This document shows, piece after piece, positions 10,008 to 23,146 of a stretch of 64,000 bases of DNA (position 1 is its first letter; each line of letters begins with the position of its first letter). Where the stretch lies: assembly GCA_000238975.1 (NCBI GenBank), contig CP002295.1, positions 1,054,001 to 1,118,000 on the forward strand, read 5' to 3'. Source of the stretch: Serratia symbiotica str. 'Cinara cedri'. GTDB taxonomy: Bacteria > Pseudomonadota > Gammaproteobacteria > Enterobacterales > Enterobacteriaceae. Position numbers and translations under genes: made by a program. Below the pieces are notes generated by a model that was given only the letters and a program-made list of their open reading frames with translations, ran no database searches and had not been told where the DNA came from.

Positions 10008-12871
10008 TAATCACTTTATTCCTATAAAGGTAATTAATTATCGTAATATACAACAACTTTTGTATACTATGCTATATTATGAAAATCTACTGATTTTTAA
10101 ATATTAATAACTATCATTGTAAAAATAATATTTTTTTAAAAAACAATACCCAAATATAAAATATATAGTTATATTATAAATATATAGATATATATAAAAA
10201 GGTGATTATCTCTGCACTATTTAAAAATACTTTAATATAGTTCTAATGCAAAAATTAGTACAGCACTCAAATTAGTATCTTATATATATTTTATCTATAT
10301 CACTATCTTGTTGTATCATCAGATACAACCGAACTGTATTTAATATTATTTTATATAGTTAGCACATAACTTATCTCACTTAATTATTACTGTAATATTT
10401 ACTTAGAATATAATTTCAATATCCTGTATCTAGAATATTTAGCGACTAAAAAAATTAATGACTTCATGCAGTATATATGCTTAATTAGTATAATTTAACT
10501 AAATAATCTAAAAGTGATAATTTTAAAAAAATAATATAGATAATCATAAAATCTTGATGATTATTATAATAATAAATAAGTATTAGAATAACTATAATAT
10601 TATGTAACCTAACTGAGTAAGCATGCAGAAATGGATGATATAAAATTAGATATTCTACCAATACAAAATATTAGAATACAAAATATTATATAATTTTACT
10701 TAAGTGAATAACAAAATATAAAGGCATTTAATGACAAGACTAGGTATCATCTTTTCTTGTAGTAGCAATATGCTAAGAATTAGGATTGCATAATACTAGG
10801 TACACTAAATACATAATATATATCTATGCACGATAACTACGCTATATGAAAAAAAACACTAAGAAACAACTAGTAGTGCGCACAATAACTTAAGTAATAC
10901 CATTGAATTACTGTACTTGCTCTAGAGTTATTAAGCAAACACCATATGTATTTATATGATTAAATAATCAATATTACAGCATTTATTTAATTCACTCATT
11001 CAATATATTCGAAATGATTAATTAACAGGCTTAACTTATAACTTTGTGCATAATGTAGAATATAGCTAAATATTCAGCAAAAAAACAAAAAACGACGCAT
11101 TTAGTTCATAATACAATAGACCGCATTAAAAAGGTATATATACTTTGAAGAAATACTACCAAGAATAAAATTTGCTATTTACAGGTTAACGATAACTACC
11201 TTCATCTCTAAAAATTAATTCCTTAACTTATATCAAGTATATAGTACTAATTATCAATTTAACACATATCTGACAATTATACAAACAGTATAAAGCTGAT
11301 CTTCTGATATAAAGCTTCATTATACATTTCAGGACTCTTGTATGTACTAAATCATACCAACTATAACAAGATATAGCTACTAATAAGATATATATCTTAT
11401 CTAGCGATAATCTATACTATTTATAATACTATTATAATGCAAGTGTCTATTTTATACCATATATTGATAAGTACTTAAAAGCAAGTAATAATATTACTAA
11501 TTAATTATAATAAAAACTATGAACATGAACTATTAATACCGTCCAATATCCCTGAGCACTTCTAACTAATACATATAATATTATTCTTAGTGACACAACT
11601 TTAGTAAATATTTACACTAACTAAAAATAATAGTATATTACTACATAGTAATCATATAGCAATAATTGCAAAAACTAAAATCATTATGAAATATACGATA
11701 TATTAAGAACAGAATAAGGATATATAACAGTATAGCTACAATGTATATATATTATACTTTGCATTTAAATATCCTCAGCCCTTAGATATATTTTAGTACT
11801 TTACTAATATTTATAAATATCATATTCATAAATATTTAAAGTTATATAGCTTTTCTCTATCAGAGCTCAATAAAAATTTAATTCCTTTTCCCAGAAAAGG
11901 AAAACAAGATATTATATATAATAATACTTATTTTATTTATTATAAAATATAAATAAATAAATTAATTATTTAATTTTATATACTATTATTCATATATAAA
12001 AAATATAAAACCATATTGAGATATATTTGATATCGTTAGCATCTTCATGCTTGAGAATTAATTTATGAATAACATATGTATGTTATTGTCATGGACAGAT
12101 AAATGTCCAAAACAACTAATGGGATATTTATCTTATCTTAAAATATAATGCATAAAGTTTAATACTCACAAAATAAGTATTCTGATTCTGTTATTACCTG
12201 AACAAATACTACTATTATTACTGCTTAACTTTAAGTACGTAACTCTATACACAATGCAATAATCAAGTAATTAACATAAATAATATGTTAAACCAAAATA
12301 CAATGATATATATCATAAATAATATCGTATTCTAATATACTAAATACTATCATAAAATAAAATTAAGATTTATATCCATAATTTTTATGTAAGAATAATT
12401 ATTCTGACTAGTGAATAACTATATTAGAAAATATTCTCAATAAAAATATTTTTATAACAATGTTTTTTAATTAATCATTAAAAAGCCATTATAGCGCAAA
12501 ATTTTTTATATATTAAAATAACAAGTATTTTAATGTCTATTAAAATTGATTTTTATCAAGTAAGTACCTAAGGTAGGTACATATTTTGCGCCAAACCATA
12601 TAATATTTGATACTAATAAAACTAATAAGAACAAAAACTATGCAATAGTTACTAACTTCATTAGTAAAAAAACAAAATTTTTAACTATAGGCGATATAAC
12701 TGTAGAGCAGTCAAAATATATTTAACACACTATTGATCATTTCCTTCTTCTCTTCTTAAATGAGATTGCTCATTGTAATATTTTCCTGTAATCTTAAATT
12801 TTAACAAATCTCATACCTGTACGCTAACAAAAAAACTAAGAAATATTGAATATTATTATTAACATTATATA
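10008..12871. other. 2.9-kb AT-rich region without recognisable genes
   Basis: Both strands are dense in stop codons and no homology was recognised. In E. coli small genes such as ybaV follow ppiD; no remnant is visible. Composition is uniformly AT-rich with short homopolymer and TA runs. Probably fully eroded coding DNA. Confidence 0.55.
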
Positions 12872-14236
12872 ATACAGCACAATAAAATTCAATTAAATAA
12901 AGTCCTCACTTTCATACTAGTGGTAATAATAAACTTAGCATGTCTACAAAAATGAATATCTTTAATACCCTTGGAATAGTCTCAAGCCTTATAGACGAAC
13001 ATATTATGACTGCATCTATTTTAGCATTAATTGTGATTTTATTTATTACTTTAAACCATGAAACACTAGTACAAAAATTTACTTCAGCTTATTCTACTTA
13101 TACCTACTTATGAAACAATATTAATCCACATATTATATTTATGGTAAAATTGTCATGGCTACTAGACCTACTAAACTATTTATTCATACCTATGATCAAT
13201 ATATTATTAGCTAAAATGCATCTAGAAACTATCTTTCGTGATACACCATTACGCATCTTTATAGAGCACTAATTATATTGATCATCTTTTAATATACGAG
13301 GCATAAAGATAATCACTAACCTGAATACTATTATTCTAGCGGTGCAAGTAGTTATCATTATTTTACCCTCTATCCTTGTAATAAACGGTATTAATCACAG
13401 ATAAAGTAGTGACGCTTTGCTTAATAGCCTCTGATTTTGATCTAAAAACACTAATATAGCCCCTCTAATTACTAGAACTACTATTTTTTGTTTTTTATTC
13501 CTTGCTTTGATAGTATCAGTTCATTACAAAAGGTAACTAAAGATACAAAAAATAATCCCGAAAGCAATATGCCTTGTAGCATTAATCAGTAATTTATTTT
13601 TTGTAATTATATCTTCATTTATTTAAATAGATTTCCTAATCTCTCTTATTTTAAAGACCCTAATACCTAACAATCTAAATTATACTATATATGTAGCAAA
13701 AACATGATTTCAATCAGTAATTTTAATAATATCTACCATAAAAGTATAAACTTCTAGTATAAAAACTCATATCAGTGTGTCGTATTTCATGCGTATTATA
13801 GATCGTAATGATGTATTTCTAATCCTACTCTTTATATATGTGCATCCAAAATAATATTCTCTAGCACTTAATGTATTACGAGTTAGTATAATCTTACTGT
13901 TCGCGGTATCTTTTAATTTAGTCATAGCTATTCTTCTAATCAATTTTAATACATTAATAACTTTTACCTTATAAATCTACTTTTACCTTTGTTAATTTAT
14001 CAGTGATAGTTAAGTTTTGCATCGGATGCAAAACTAAATGGCACGCAAAAAGATATCTTCAATTATTTAATCTTACTAATGATACATGCACAACAATAAT
14101 AGGCATACTAACTGTAAGTGCTGTAAGCGCACTCTGGATTAACCTAGAAGCACACTCAATAACATTAAGTTTTCCATGGGGTAATTTGACTAATCTATCT
14201 ATTTTAACTTGCAGTTTCTATATAAGAGCACCATAA
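12872..14236 (+). pseudogene. plaP: Decayed plaP (yeeF-like) putrescine/amino-acid permease pseudogene
   Basis: Fragments in shifting frames line up in order with the E. coli low-affinity putrescine importer PlaP (about 450 residues, 12 membrane helices). Near 12887-12940 the translation gives LNKVLTFILVVIINLACLQ (LRKTLTLVP... in PlaP). At 12952-13110 it gives IFNTLGIVSSLIDEH and STYTYL. At about 13141-13215 it gives [20 protein letters not shown]. Near 13300-13380 it gives ITNLNTIILAVQVVI. At 13480-13530 it gives CFLFPCFDSIS. At 14080-14190 it gives ALWINLEAHSITLSFPWG. Frameshifts and stops (for example a shift near 12955) prevent any full product. The last piece is a 77-codon open frame ending at 14236. 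plaP lies near sbcB in E. coli as well, and here it is convergent with sbcB. The 5' end is approximate; ATA at 12872 may be a mutated ATG. Confidence 0.85.
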
Positions 14237-14307
14237 GCAAATAAAGAAATGCATCACTAGCGGAATGAGTTTAATATAGTATTAAGCCATACCATGAAGC
14301 TAAATTT

Positions 14308-15726
14308 TTATAGTAAATTAGCTATCTTACAGACATAATCAAATAAAGCATGCAGCAGTACAATTTTTTCTTTATCCTTTTCATGTAAATTATATAACTT
14401 ATTTAATTGAAACATATATTTCTCTATTCGTTCTATACTTAACACCTCTTTACAATATTGTAGCCAGCGTTGTTGTTCGACATCATTTAATGTATTAAAG
14501 TAATTACGTGCACGGAAGCGAAATAATAATTCTTTTATACGGTCATCACTAGAGACTATATTAAGCGTTGAAAGGTTTTTAGGGCAAGTCTGTTTAACTA
14601 TACTCATTACTGCCCTATCAGTATCACTGAAAAAACCATCATAAAGACGCGCATCAATATTATCAGAACCCTTATAAGGTTTATGTTCGGCGAACACTGC
14701 TATTACTTTTCTCAATATTTGTGGAGACTTACGCAGTATTTGTAAGTTTTGCTGACAGTTTAAACGATCAATACCTAATCTCTCTGCATGCTCCGGTAGC
14801 AGTGTTTTAGATGGCGCTAATACAGGACACTTATTAATATACACTAACATGAGTGGAACTGATGGCTTATTAACTGCTAACGCTTCATAACGTGTGTAGA
14901 GCAATTCACGCAACTGATTAGCATTTAAAGTTAATAGGCACGTTAAGTCACCAGCTAAGTCGCACATAATCACTGCATTATTATTGACAGGATGCCAAGC
15001 TAATGGCGCAACCCAACTAACATTACCACGCACTGCTCCAAATATAGCAGAAACATGCACTAACGGTGTCATTGTATCGATATCGATAAGAGTATTAAGC
15101 TTATACTTACTACGGTATTGCAGTAAAAAATTAAATAGCCGTGGCTGAGCACGCTTAACTTGCTTGGCTACAGCAATGGTTGCACAAACGTCTGACCAAG
15201 CGTCATGTGCCTGAGTATGTTTAATGCCATTAATACGGGTTAGATCTGCTAACCGGAAGCTAGGTAACCCATCTTTATTTTTCGGCCACAGAACACCGTC
15301 TGGACGTAGCGCATAACAGGCACGAACTACATTTAATAAATCCCAGCGAGAGTTACCATTTTGCCAACTATAAGCATATGGATCATAGAAATTACGATAA
15401 AAAATATTGCGGCTAACCTCATCATCAAAACCAATATTATTGTATCCGAGGATACAAGTATTAGGCATACTAAAAACATGATGAATTTGTCTAGCAAACT
15501 CTGCCTCATTGACACCTTTAGCACATGCATACTGAGGCGTAATGCCAGTAATTAATACCGCTTCAGGGTCTGGCAAATAGTCATCAGCTGGGGCACAATA
15601 AATAACTAATGGCTCTTCAATAATATTAAAATCCATATCAGTACGCACTCCAGCAAATTGAGCAGGACGATCCATAGATGGACTTTTACCAAAAGTTTCA
15701 TAATCGTGAATATAAAATCTAGTCAT
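14308..15726 (-). CDS. sbcB: Exonuclease I (3'-5' single-strand DNA exonuclease)
   Basis: Processive 3'-5' exonuclease on single-stranded DNA, used in mismatch repair and recombination. It has 472 residues (E. coli 475) and starts MTRFYIHDYETFG. The DEDDh catalytic residues are all present at a constant offset from E. coli: Asp8 and Glu10 in HDYETFG, Asp101 in NNIGFDDEV, His174 and Asp179 in AHDAWSDV. The ExoI-specific C-terminal region continues to the end. It is the only intact gene in a long, mostly empty stretch and is convergent with the plaP pseudogene 71 bases away. Recombination proteins are often lost in reduced symbionts, so an intact ExoI is informative. Confidence 0.96.
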   Translation of the reverse strand: MTRFYIHDYETFGKSPSMDRPAQFAGVRTDMDFNIIEEPLVIYCAPADDYLPDPEAVLITGITPQYACAKGVNEAEFARQIHHVFSMPNTCILGYNNIGFDDEVSRNIFYRNFYDPYAYSWQNGNSRWDLLNVVRACYALRPDGVLWPKNKDGLPSFRLADLTRINGIKHTQAHDAWSDVCATIAVAKQVKRAQPRLFNFLLQYRSKYKLNTLIDIDTMTPLVHVSAIFGAVRGNVSWVAPLAWHPVNNNAVIMCDLAGDLTCLLTLNANQLRELLYTRYEALAVNKPSVPLMLVYINKCPVLAPSKTLLPEHAERLGIDRLNCQQNLQILRKSPQILRKVIAVFAEHKPYKGSDNIDARLYDGFFSDTDRAVMSIVKQTCPKNLSTLNIVSSDDRIKELLFRFRARNYFNTLNDVEQQRWLQYCKEVLSIERIEKYMFQLNKLYNLHEKDKEKIVLLHALFDYVCKIANLL

Positions 15727-18700
15727 GACTTACTACTTATTCATCTCTTTTTAATAAAAAATCTCTTCTTATTGTCACTTTTGTAGTATTATTACCAAGC
15801 AATAGACATGATGTCATACATGTAGTTGAAGAATTTTCTAATATTTATTACGCTAAATCATTATCATCTGATGTTAATATTTGAACCTATATTATAAATC
15901 ATTTATCGTAAAAATAAATTTAAACTAAATTTTATCACATGGTCTAATTAACCTATGATATCGTATTTGTTCAAGCCATATAAAGATAATAAAGATAAAA
16001 TAGTCGCCCAATACCTGATTTATATTACTATCAACTAAATAATCGATACGAGTAATCTGTTAAGTTTAATAAGCACATAAATATACCACTATTAGGTAGT
16101 TTTATCAATAACTTTACTTATGCCCGTAAAGTATTATTACAATCCATTGTATAATGCTTGATTACTTGAATAAAAGTATCTGCGATATTAATACCTAATA
16201 TATATGTTACTATATTTTAAATAGAATTTTATTCTAAAATAAGCAATACAAATAATGCATGAATCATTTATGGCATTTTTAATTCTATCAATAAAAATGG
16301 CGTAAATAAGTAAAGATTTTTACATTTTATCATTTTATAGCGTCTAATACTATTGAATAATAAATAATAAATATTAAATATTTATATCTTGATATACTCT
16401 TCTTGATCCTATATATCTTTATCAAAATTTCTATTTGAAATAAACTAACTAAACAGTTAATTTTATTATTTAGTTATAAAATTAGTTAATCAGCAATTTT
16501 TAAATAATATATCAAACTAACTCTTAGTAGTAAATACCCTAACCACCATCTACTGAGTTAGGTTAGTAATAAGATTACTAATTGATGTTATAAATATTTT
16601 ATCTTAACTTTAGTTAATATAACACAAATAAAATAGCAAACTAATATTTTTAATACCTTCCTAAAAATAACAAATAATTATATAAGCAGATAATTACTCC
16701 TTATTTTATTTATTGTATTTATTTTTAATTTTATATTATTTTTAAAGTATTATAAAAAATAATTAAACTATTACATAAAATTTTAATTTTTAACTAAAAA
16801 ACTTATAAGTGTATATCCATGAAGCATAATCTTATAGTGATTAATTAGTCAGTTAAATACATATCTTTATGAGTATCTTATTTTATAATTAATTGATAAC
16901 TTATATATTTTTTGATAAAAACTTCCAGATACTAAGTAAACTTCTAACGAGACAACTAAAGTTATTTAATTAATAAAGTTTAAGCCTTATTACTAAAATA
17001 AATAAAAGATGCATAGAGTAAATAAAAAAATACACAGAGGAAGATAAATAAAATCACTACAATCAACATATACTGAAATACAAATATAATAAAACTAACA
17101 TACACCATTGATATACATAAACACCAGAAATGATAATAATTTATGATTATAAATATGCTAATTAGGTAATTTACATATAGCTATAAAAATTATTTAATCA
17201 TATATAAACAATATTATTGAATAATATATAAATATTTATATATTATAATAAATTTAAATTTAATATCATCTTAGGTATCTTTGTGTAATAAAATATTCTA
17301 CTGCCTTACTAGATAGATTACTATATGATATATATCAACACACTAGATTATGCTATATTTAGCGACAAAATTATCTTTAGAGCACATAAATATAATTCCT
17401 ATGACTAATACTATAGAGATACAATAATTATCTCTATTCTTATCTTATTTATACCGATACTCTATTTCATATGAAATTACGCATATTATGTACACAAATA
17501 TTAGCACAAAAGCTAAAATAATACAGACCAAATACAGTTATCTCACAAAGAAAATAAGTGCCCTTTTAGTAAAGAAGAATGAATGCCTAATTTTAATTGA
17601 GAGTGATCAAAATATATCTGGCCTATTTAAAGAAAAAAATATAATATCAATGCATTAATAGGACTTAATGATAACATTTAATATAAAACTAAATATTTAA
17701 TTTACTTAACTTAAAATAGCAAGCTACGTGATAATAAAAAAAATTGATAATATACCAAGAAAAACTATAATAATATAGGTAACCAAATTCCTCATAATAA
17801 TTGTCTCTCTAAACAGACATATTCAGTGCAATAAGCACTATGTATAAATTATGAAATACTATACTATAAGTTAACGATAACTGATATGTAGCTAAAAAGT
17901 AAAATTTTTACAAATAGTAAATATATCAAGCAATACTAAATAAATATACATGTAATAAATATAAGCAATAATATTATGTAACTAAGACACTAGTATAAAA
18001 ATACAAAAAAAATTCAAATGTACTTTAGTATTCTTAAGCACTACTAATTTAGTATAATGTCAGAGTAACCTCTCATGAAGTATGTAAATTAGGAATCAAT
18101 GCTATTTATGATTATGATCTAAATGATTGCTTATTTAATATACATTAGATTAGTACGTCTAAGCTAGATATAGCATTATGCTTTACTTACTACAAAAGAA
18201 ATAAAATTTATCTCATGCGATTATACGCATATTTATTTTTTATAAAATATATCTTGTACTTTACATGCTAAGGACTATCATTTATATTACCAATTTCTGT
18301 AATATCTAACTACCAACTTAATAACTATATATAAATAATTAATTCATAGATTATGCATATAATGTTATATCCATATAAATATTATGAGTATTAATATAGC
18401 ATTATAAATAATATCTCACAAATATTCAGTTATATAGTAATAGTATTGTTATAATTACTAATCAATAAAATAGTAAATTACTTTATATAAATAAAGTAAA
18501 GATATAACAATAAATAATCCAAATAAAAAATATTTTAAAAAGCATTGAATTAATATATGTGTTCCGAGTTAAGATAATGTATCATTTTAAATTACTAATG
18601 ATAGAAATTAGTAATAATAAAAACATGTATTTTACTTGACAACTTAAGTAAGTACATCAAACCAAATATACATATAAGTATTGGTAATATTTAAGCTATC

Positions 18701-20764
18701 ATTAATAATATAAACTAAGAGACGTATTAATAATTACATTACTAAAATACTAAATTATTGAAAAACATTATGAACTATTAAATAAAATACAAATCATAAG
18801 TAAAGTTAGATAAGATGCATTATTGCAGTATGATAGCTAATCTATCTTACACATAAGCTTATATAATTTTGTAATACTGATACTATGTTTAGATTTATAG
18901 ATATTACCAAATAATATACACATACTATCTCTTAAGCTATAACCAAAAATACTCACACTATAGGTCACAAAATAATTTATCAATAAAATTTCTCCTATAT
19001 TTAGTAAGCAAGCTTATTCACAACTAATTGTGGTATTAAGATATAATCTTGTTTGATGATATCATATTTATATACTAATATATACACTGATTACGTATAT
19101 ATAACTATATTTCTAAGTATTAAAGTTCATTATGATGAATGTTTATAACTAATTAGTTAATTAATTAATTGGTTATAAATACAACCAATAATCATTGTAT
19201 AATCTATATTACTATATCTAATTATATGCGTTAAAAATTAATTTTAAATATATTACTAAATATAATTAATTTATCTTTGATATAAATAACTGATCTATTT
19301 ATTTAAACCTTAAAACACTATACTATATGTTAATAATATATATTACTCATCTGTGAACTAACGCACACCTTAATTCATTTATCACAATAACTACTTGTGT
19401 TGTCTGATTTACTTTAAAATATCATCTTGACACTGAATAATAAACTTTACCTGTAGTACTAACAGGCATATATATTATCTGACCTAGCGCGCCTCAAGTT
19501 TTTATACTATAATCATGATAATAAAAAATCTACTATATCATTTAAATTATCATTAAAGAATAATAATAATATTATTATATTAAATATTATCAACATAATA
19601 TCAAAATTGCTACTAACAACACTTAGTTACTATCCCTAAAATATATAATAATATTACTTACTATACTTAATATTCAATACTATATGTTTTATTAACCATT
19701 CATTAAATTAATCTATTATAACATAATAATTATCACAAACTTATAAAATTAATATTTTGCAACCCACTACACATTTATATCAAGATTTTAAAAAAACGAT
19801 GTTTATATTATCGATTTTAGATACTCTAGATAAATCTATTAATATCTATCCATGTCATTAAATATGATACGATTACACTATCAACTATCAACTATCAACT
19901 ATCAACTATCAACTATCAACTATCAACTATCAACTATCAGTTATTTATTATATAGCGATATATCTTATAACATAAATTTATAAAAAGATTACTCCTTTAT
20001 ATAGCTATAAATTCAACATAGCGATACTAGAATACTCGACATCATATACTAAAGCACTACTTAGAATTAATAAGTTAACTTACAATGCGTTTTAATAATC
20101 TATCCTTAAAATCAGACCAGTCAGGCTGCACATCTTCAATTATTTAATTAATAATTAAGCTCATTTCAGTGGAAATGAATAATTTTATTTTTTTACACTA
20201 AACTATTAGTAATGTATCTTACTTTTTTTACAACTATATTAATACATTATAAAAATACTCAGCTAATATAAATTATTTCATTTTGTATTAAAATACATCA
20301 CGATACAGATCCACTACCAGTTATTAGATATATTTCATAAAAATATTTTTCTTAATAATTTTATACTAATATAAATAATATAATTTATAAAGACATATCT
20401 ATTATAGCAACTGTTTATTCTAATTATACGCTACTATATATCATAGATATTTATACTATTATTATATTAATATAAGCATATTATTACCAAACATTAAAAA
20501 ATACAACTCACTAATAATCTTTTAGTATCAAAGTGATTCCTTAAAAGGAAGATTATATTTTCAATGATTGCATTTCAGGTAATAAAAGCATTACCTACTA
20601 AGTACGTGTAATAACTTACAAAATATTACAAATAGATATCAAAAATATAATATTTTTATATATTTGTATTATCTATTATTCACAAAAAAATATAACTTAT
20701 AATCAAGATTATAATTATATAAATACCCAGAAAGCTAAAATTAAATTATAACTACACCATTTAC
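15727..20764. other. 5-kb AT-rich gene-free region upstream of sbcB
   Basis: No open frame above background and no homology recognised on either strand. It contains one striking tandem array at 19878-19940 (listed separately) and an AT palindrome around 19142-19178. Otherwise it is TA-rich sequence without visible structure. Confidence 0.55.
19878..19940. repeat. Heptanucleotide tandem array CTATCAA x9
   Basis: Nine head-to-tail copies of CTATCAA; the last ends CTATCAG. There are no spacers, so it is a minisatellite and not a CRISPR. It lies in noncoding DNA. Confidence 0.97.
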
Positions 20765-22586
20765 CTTCTAACATCTATAAAATAATTATAGTTTTGAAAA
20801 AGTATATAAATACTGATATTTAAATATCGATAATACTATTAAATCTTATCTAAATTGAGACTCTAATTTTATATTAATACTATGAATTGTATATTATGAC
20901 CCCATGACGAACACTGTACAAAATAATCATAATAACATGAACCTTTCTGAGATCACACTTAACATATTTATACCTACTTTTAATAGTCATTAGCTAATTT
21001 TATACAATCCAAGATTGTAATTTATGCGACTAATTTTACTATACTTTAATTATACATATTGTGTATTATTACCTATAGTATAATACTATTATGCCTATGC
21101 CTATGTATGCCTATGCCTATGCCTATGCCTATGCCTATACATATATTTATGTTAATGAGCTGCATATATTAATCAATGCTATACTCTATGCATCTATTTG
21201 TTTACAGTACTTCGTCTATAATTTATAATCTTATTACTACTCATAATGGTTAAATATATATTATTTATATTTATTTTATCTCATACCATGATACCTAATC
21301 TTCTTCATTATTAATTTATGAATAATCAATAGATAATACCCCTAATCACCGTAAAGTTCAGGAGCTAATAATTTATCTCAAAATAGACAAGATTCAAATA
21401 CAGTTACTGAAAAATAAAAATCTGTATAAACAGTATAGTCATAACTATAACTATAGTACAATAACAACAGTACCATAACAAAATAATAAAGCGCCAAGGA
21501 TGATATTAGTTACAAATAATGTTGGTTATCTTGAGTAAGATATGATCTTAATTAAGTTACCCCTATTAGTATTGGCAATTAATTATTAAAATAACATTAA
21601 TTTTTAATAGTTAGCTTTTATAGTGCCATATATTTTACCTTAAAATAATATACTTCCTATCATATTTTATATTAGTATTAGATATTACTGATACTTAGAC
21701 TTAATAGTAAGATAGATATAAAGCGCTATACGCATATTTTTATATAGCTAACCTGTATCATAATGAGAATAGGAAAAAGATAAAATTATTTAGTGTTACA
21801 CTATAAGTTTCTAATGAAGTCTTGATCTTTTAAAATGATAGATGTTTTGATGAAGCATCATGAGCGAATAAGATTAATAAAAATATTTTTATTAGGACTA
21901 ACAAAACTAATAACAGTAATATAAGTGATAACTAAATAATCTGACTACCAAATAAAATTAAATATCTATATATGCTTGTTACAAAAGCTATACATATAGC
22001 TATAAATTCATTTTATTAGTCGTTATTTAAAGTACTAACGAATACCTTTGATATTACGATATTATTAGTGGTAATTATATTATATTTATCTATAATATAT
22101 ATAAGATAAATATTTATAGTAATAATTAAAAATATCAATTTCTACATTTAGATATTGATGTATACAGTACAATGTACTTGGCAAATCTCAAGCAGGTATA
22201 TAAGAATAATATATTATATATTGATTCATGTAAGGTGCGACTACTTTCCAGGAAAGTAGATAGAATATTTGAGTGATACAATAGAAAATTATTTTAATAG
22301 TGCTGGTGCGATAATAGTTCGTAATTCATGAATTACATGCTACTACACTAATTTATTTTATAAACTGCAAGTATTATTTTATACTTTAAGATATAATAAA
22401 ATACAGAATAATTAGTCAGTTATAATTAGTGCATTACTTATATGTGTCATATAACTTAGATAAAGCCCTCTCTATCCAGTATAGATCATAATACATGGAA
22501 TATGCTAAAACATGCAAACTATTTATTTAATTATAATTACTTATTTTACTCGCTAGTAAATGAAGATGAAAAAAGTATTATGTACA
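20765..22586. repeat. Left arm of the large inverted repeat around tRNA-Asn
   Basis: The stretch 21261-22586 is nearly the reverse complement of 23401-24731. Aligned by eye it shows only some 20-30 differences over about 1.3 kb (about 98% identical), with divergence rising in the last 40 bases towards the loop. Outside the core, 20765-21260 still matches 24732-25222 in reverse but with many substitutions and indels. Neither arm carries an open reading frame or a recognisable gene. A perfect 18-base palindrome of A/T (21876-21893) lies inside the core and is repeated in the other arm. No transposase-like protein is encoded between or within the arms. Confidence 0.93.
21091..21138. repeat. Hexanucleotide array ATGCCT
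   Basis: About seven copies of ATGCCT interrupted once by ATGT. It lies in the diverged outer part of the left inverted-repeat arm. The equivalent place in the right arm carries a different unit (TATAAGG, 24874-24897). Confidence 0.93.
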
Positions 22587-22718
22587 CTATAAATTTACAA
22601 TTTAAATTGTCACTTTTAGCTTAGATCTATTTTGTCATAAAATATAAAAAAATTTTATTTGATGATCAAAATCATATATACTATCATTAATTATATATTT
22701 TTAGCAGGTATTTATCAT

Positions 22719-22774
22719 AGTATGTAGTTATCCTTGTACTCATACTAGTATGTAGTTATCCTTGTACTCATACT
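22719..22774. repeat. Perfect 28-bp tandem duplication
   Basis: A 28-base unit beginning AGTATGTAGTTATCC is present twice in direct succession (22719-22746 and 22747-22774). It lies in the loop between the inverted-repeat arms, upstream of tRNA-Asn. No gene overlaps it. Confidence 0.96.
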
Positions 22775-22979
22775 ACTTATTAGTAAGTTATTTGTTATTT
22801 TTAGTATTGAGCTTGCAACTAAATAATTTAGATTATTTTGTAATTTAGTCTATACACCCCTATGTATAGCTACTACATTATGTTATACTAATAATATATT
22901 ATATATAAATTTAAGATATAAACACATACTATTTAATGCTTAAATAATGACCAATTAAACTATAATCACTAATTTAGCG

Positions 22980-23009
22980 TTGACAATTACCATAATTGTT
23001 TTATATAAT
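22980..23009 (+). promoter_or_regulatory. Consensus sigma-70 promoter of tRNA-Asn
   Basis: A perfect TTGACA (22980-22985) and perfect TATAAT (23004-23009) are 18 bases apart. Transcription would start near 23016, about 17 bases before the mature tRNA 5' end. A fully consensus promoter directly upstream of a tRNA is unlikely to be chance. Confidence 0.85.
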
Positions 23010-23032
23010 TAATATTACATTGTTTTAGTAAT

Positions 23033-23108
23033 TCCTCTGTAGTTCAGTTGGTAGAACGGCGGACTGTTAATCCGTATGTCACTGGTTCGAATCCAGTCAG
23101 AGGAGCCA
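23033..23108 (+). tRNA. tRNA-Asn, anticodon GTT
   Basis: 76-base cloverleaf with encoded CCA. The acceptor stem is TCCTCTG/CAGAGGA, the discriminator is G, and CCA ends at 23108. The D loop is AGTTCAGTTGGTAGAACG, the anticodon arm is GCGGACTGTTAATCCG with GTT at 23066-23068, and the T arm carries GGTTCGAATCC. It differs at only a few positions from E. coli tRNA-Asn as I recall it. It is the only RNA gene I found, it is isolated, and it sits in the loop of the large inverted repeat. It has its own consensus promoter. E. coli also has several tRNA-Asn genes in the broad neighbourhood of sbcB, the nearest upstream gene here. Confidence 0.98.
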
Positions 23109-23114
23109 AAGCGT

Positions 23115-23146
23115 TATACTTTTTATACTCAAAGTATAGTATTCTT
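23115..23146 (+). terminator. Possible weak terminator after tRNA-Asn
   Basis: TATACTTT (23115-23122) can pair with AAAGTATA (23131-23138), followed by GTATTCTTT. The stem is purely AT-rich apart from one pair, so termination activity is uncertain; the position right after the tRNA is what suggests it. Confidence 0.4.

Noticed and set aside
19878..19940. Repeat array as a CRISPR
   Set aside because: The units are contiguous 7-mers with no spacers, and there are no cas genes. The same holds for the arrays at 44812 and 62926.
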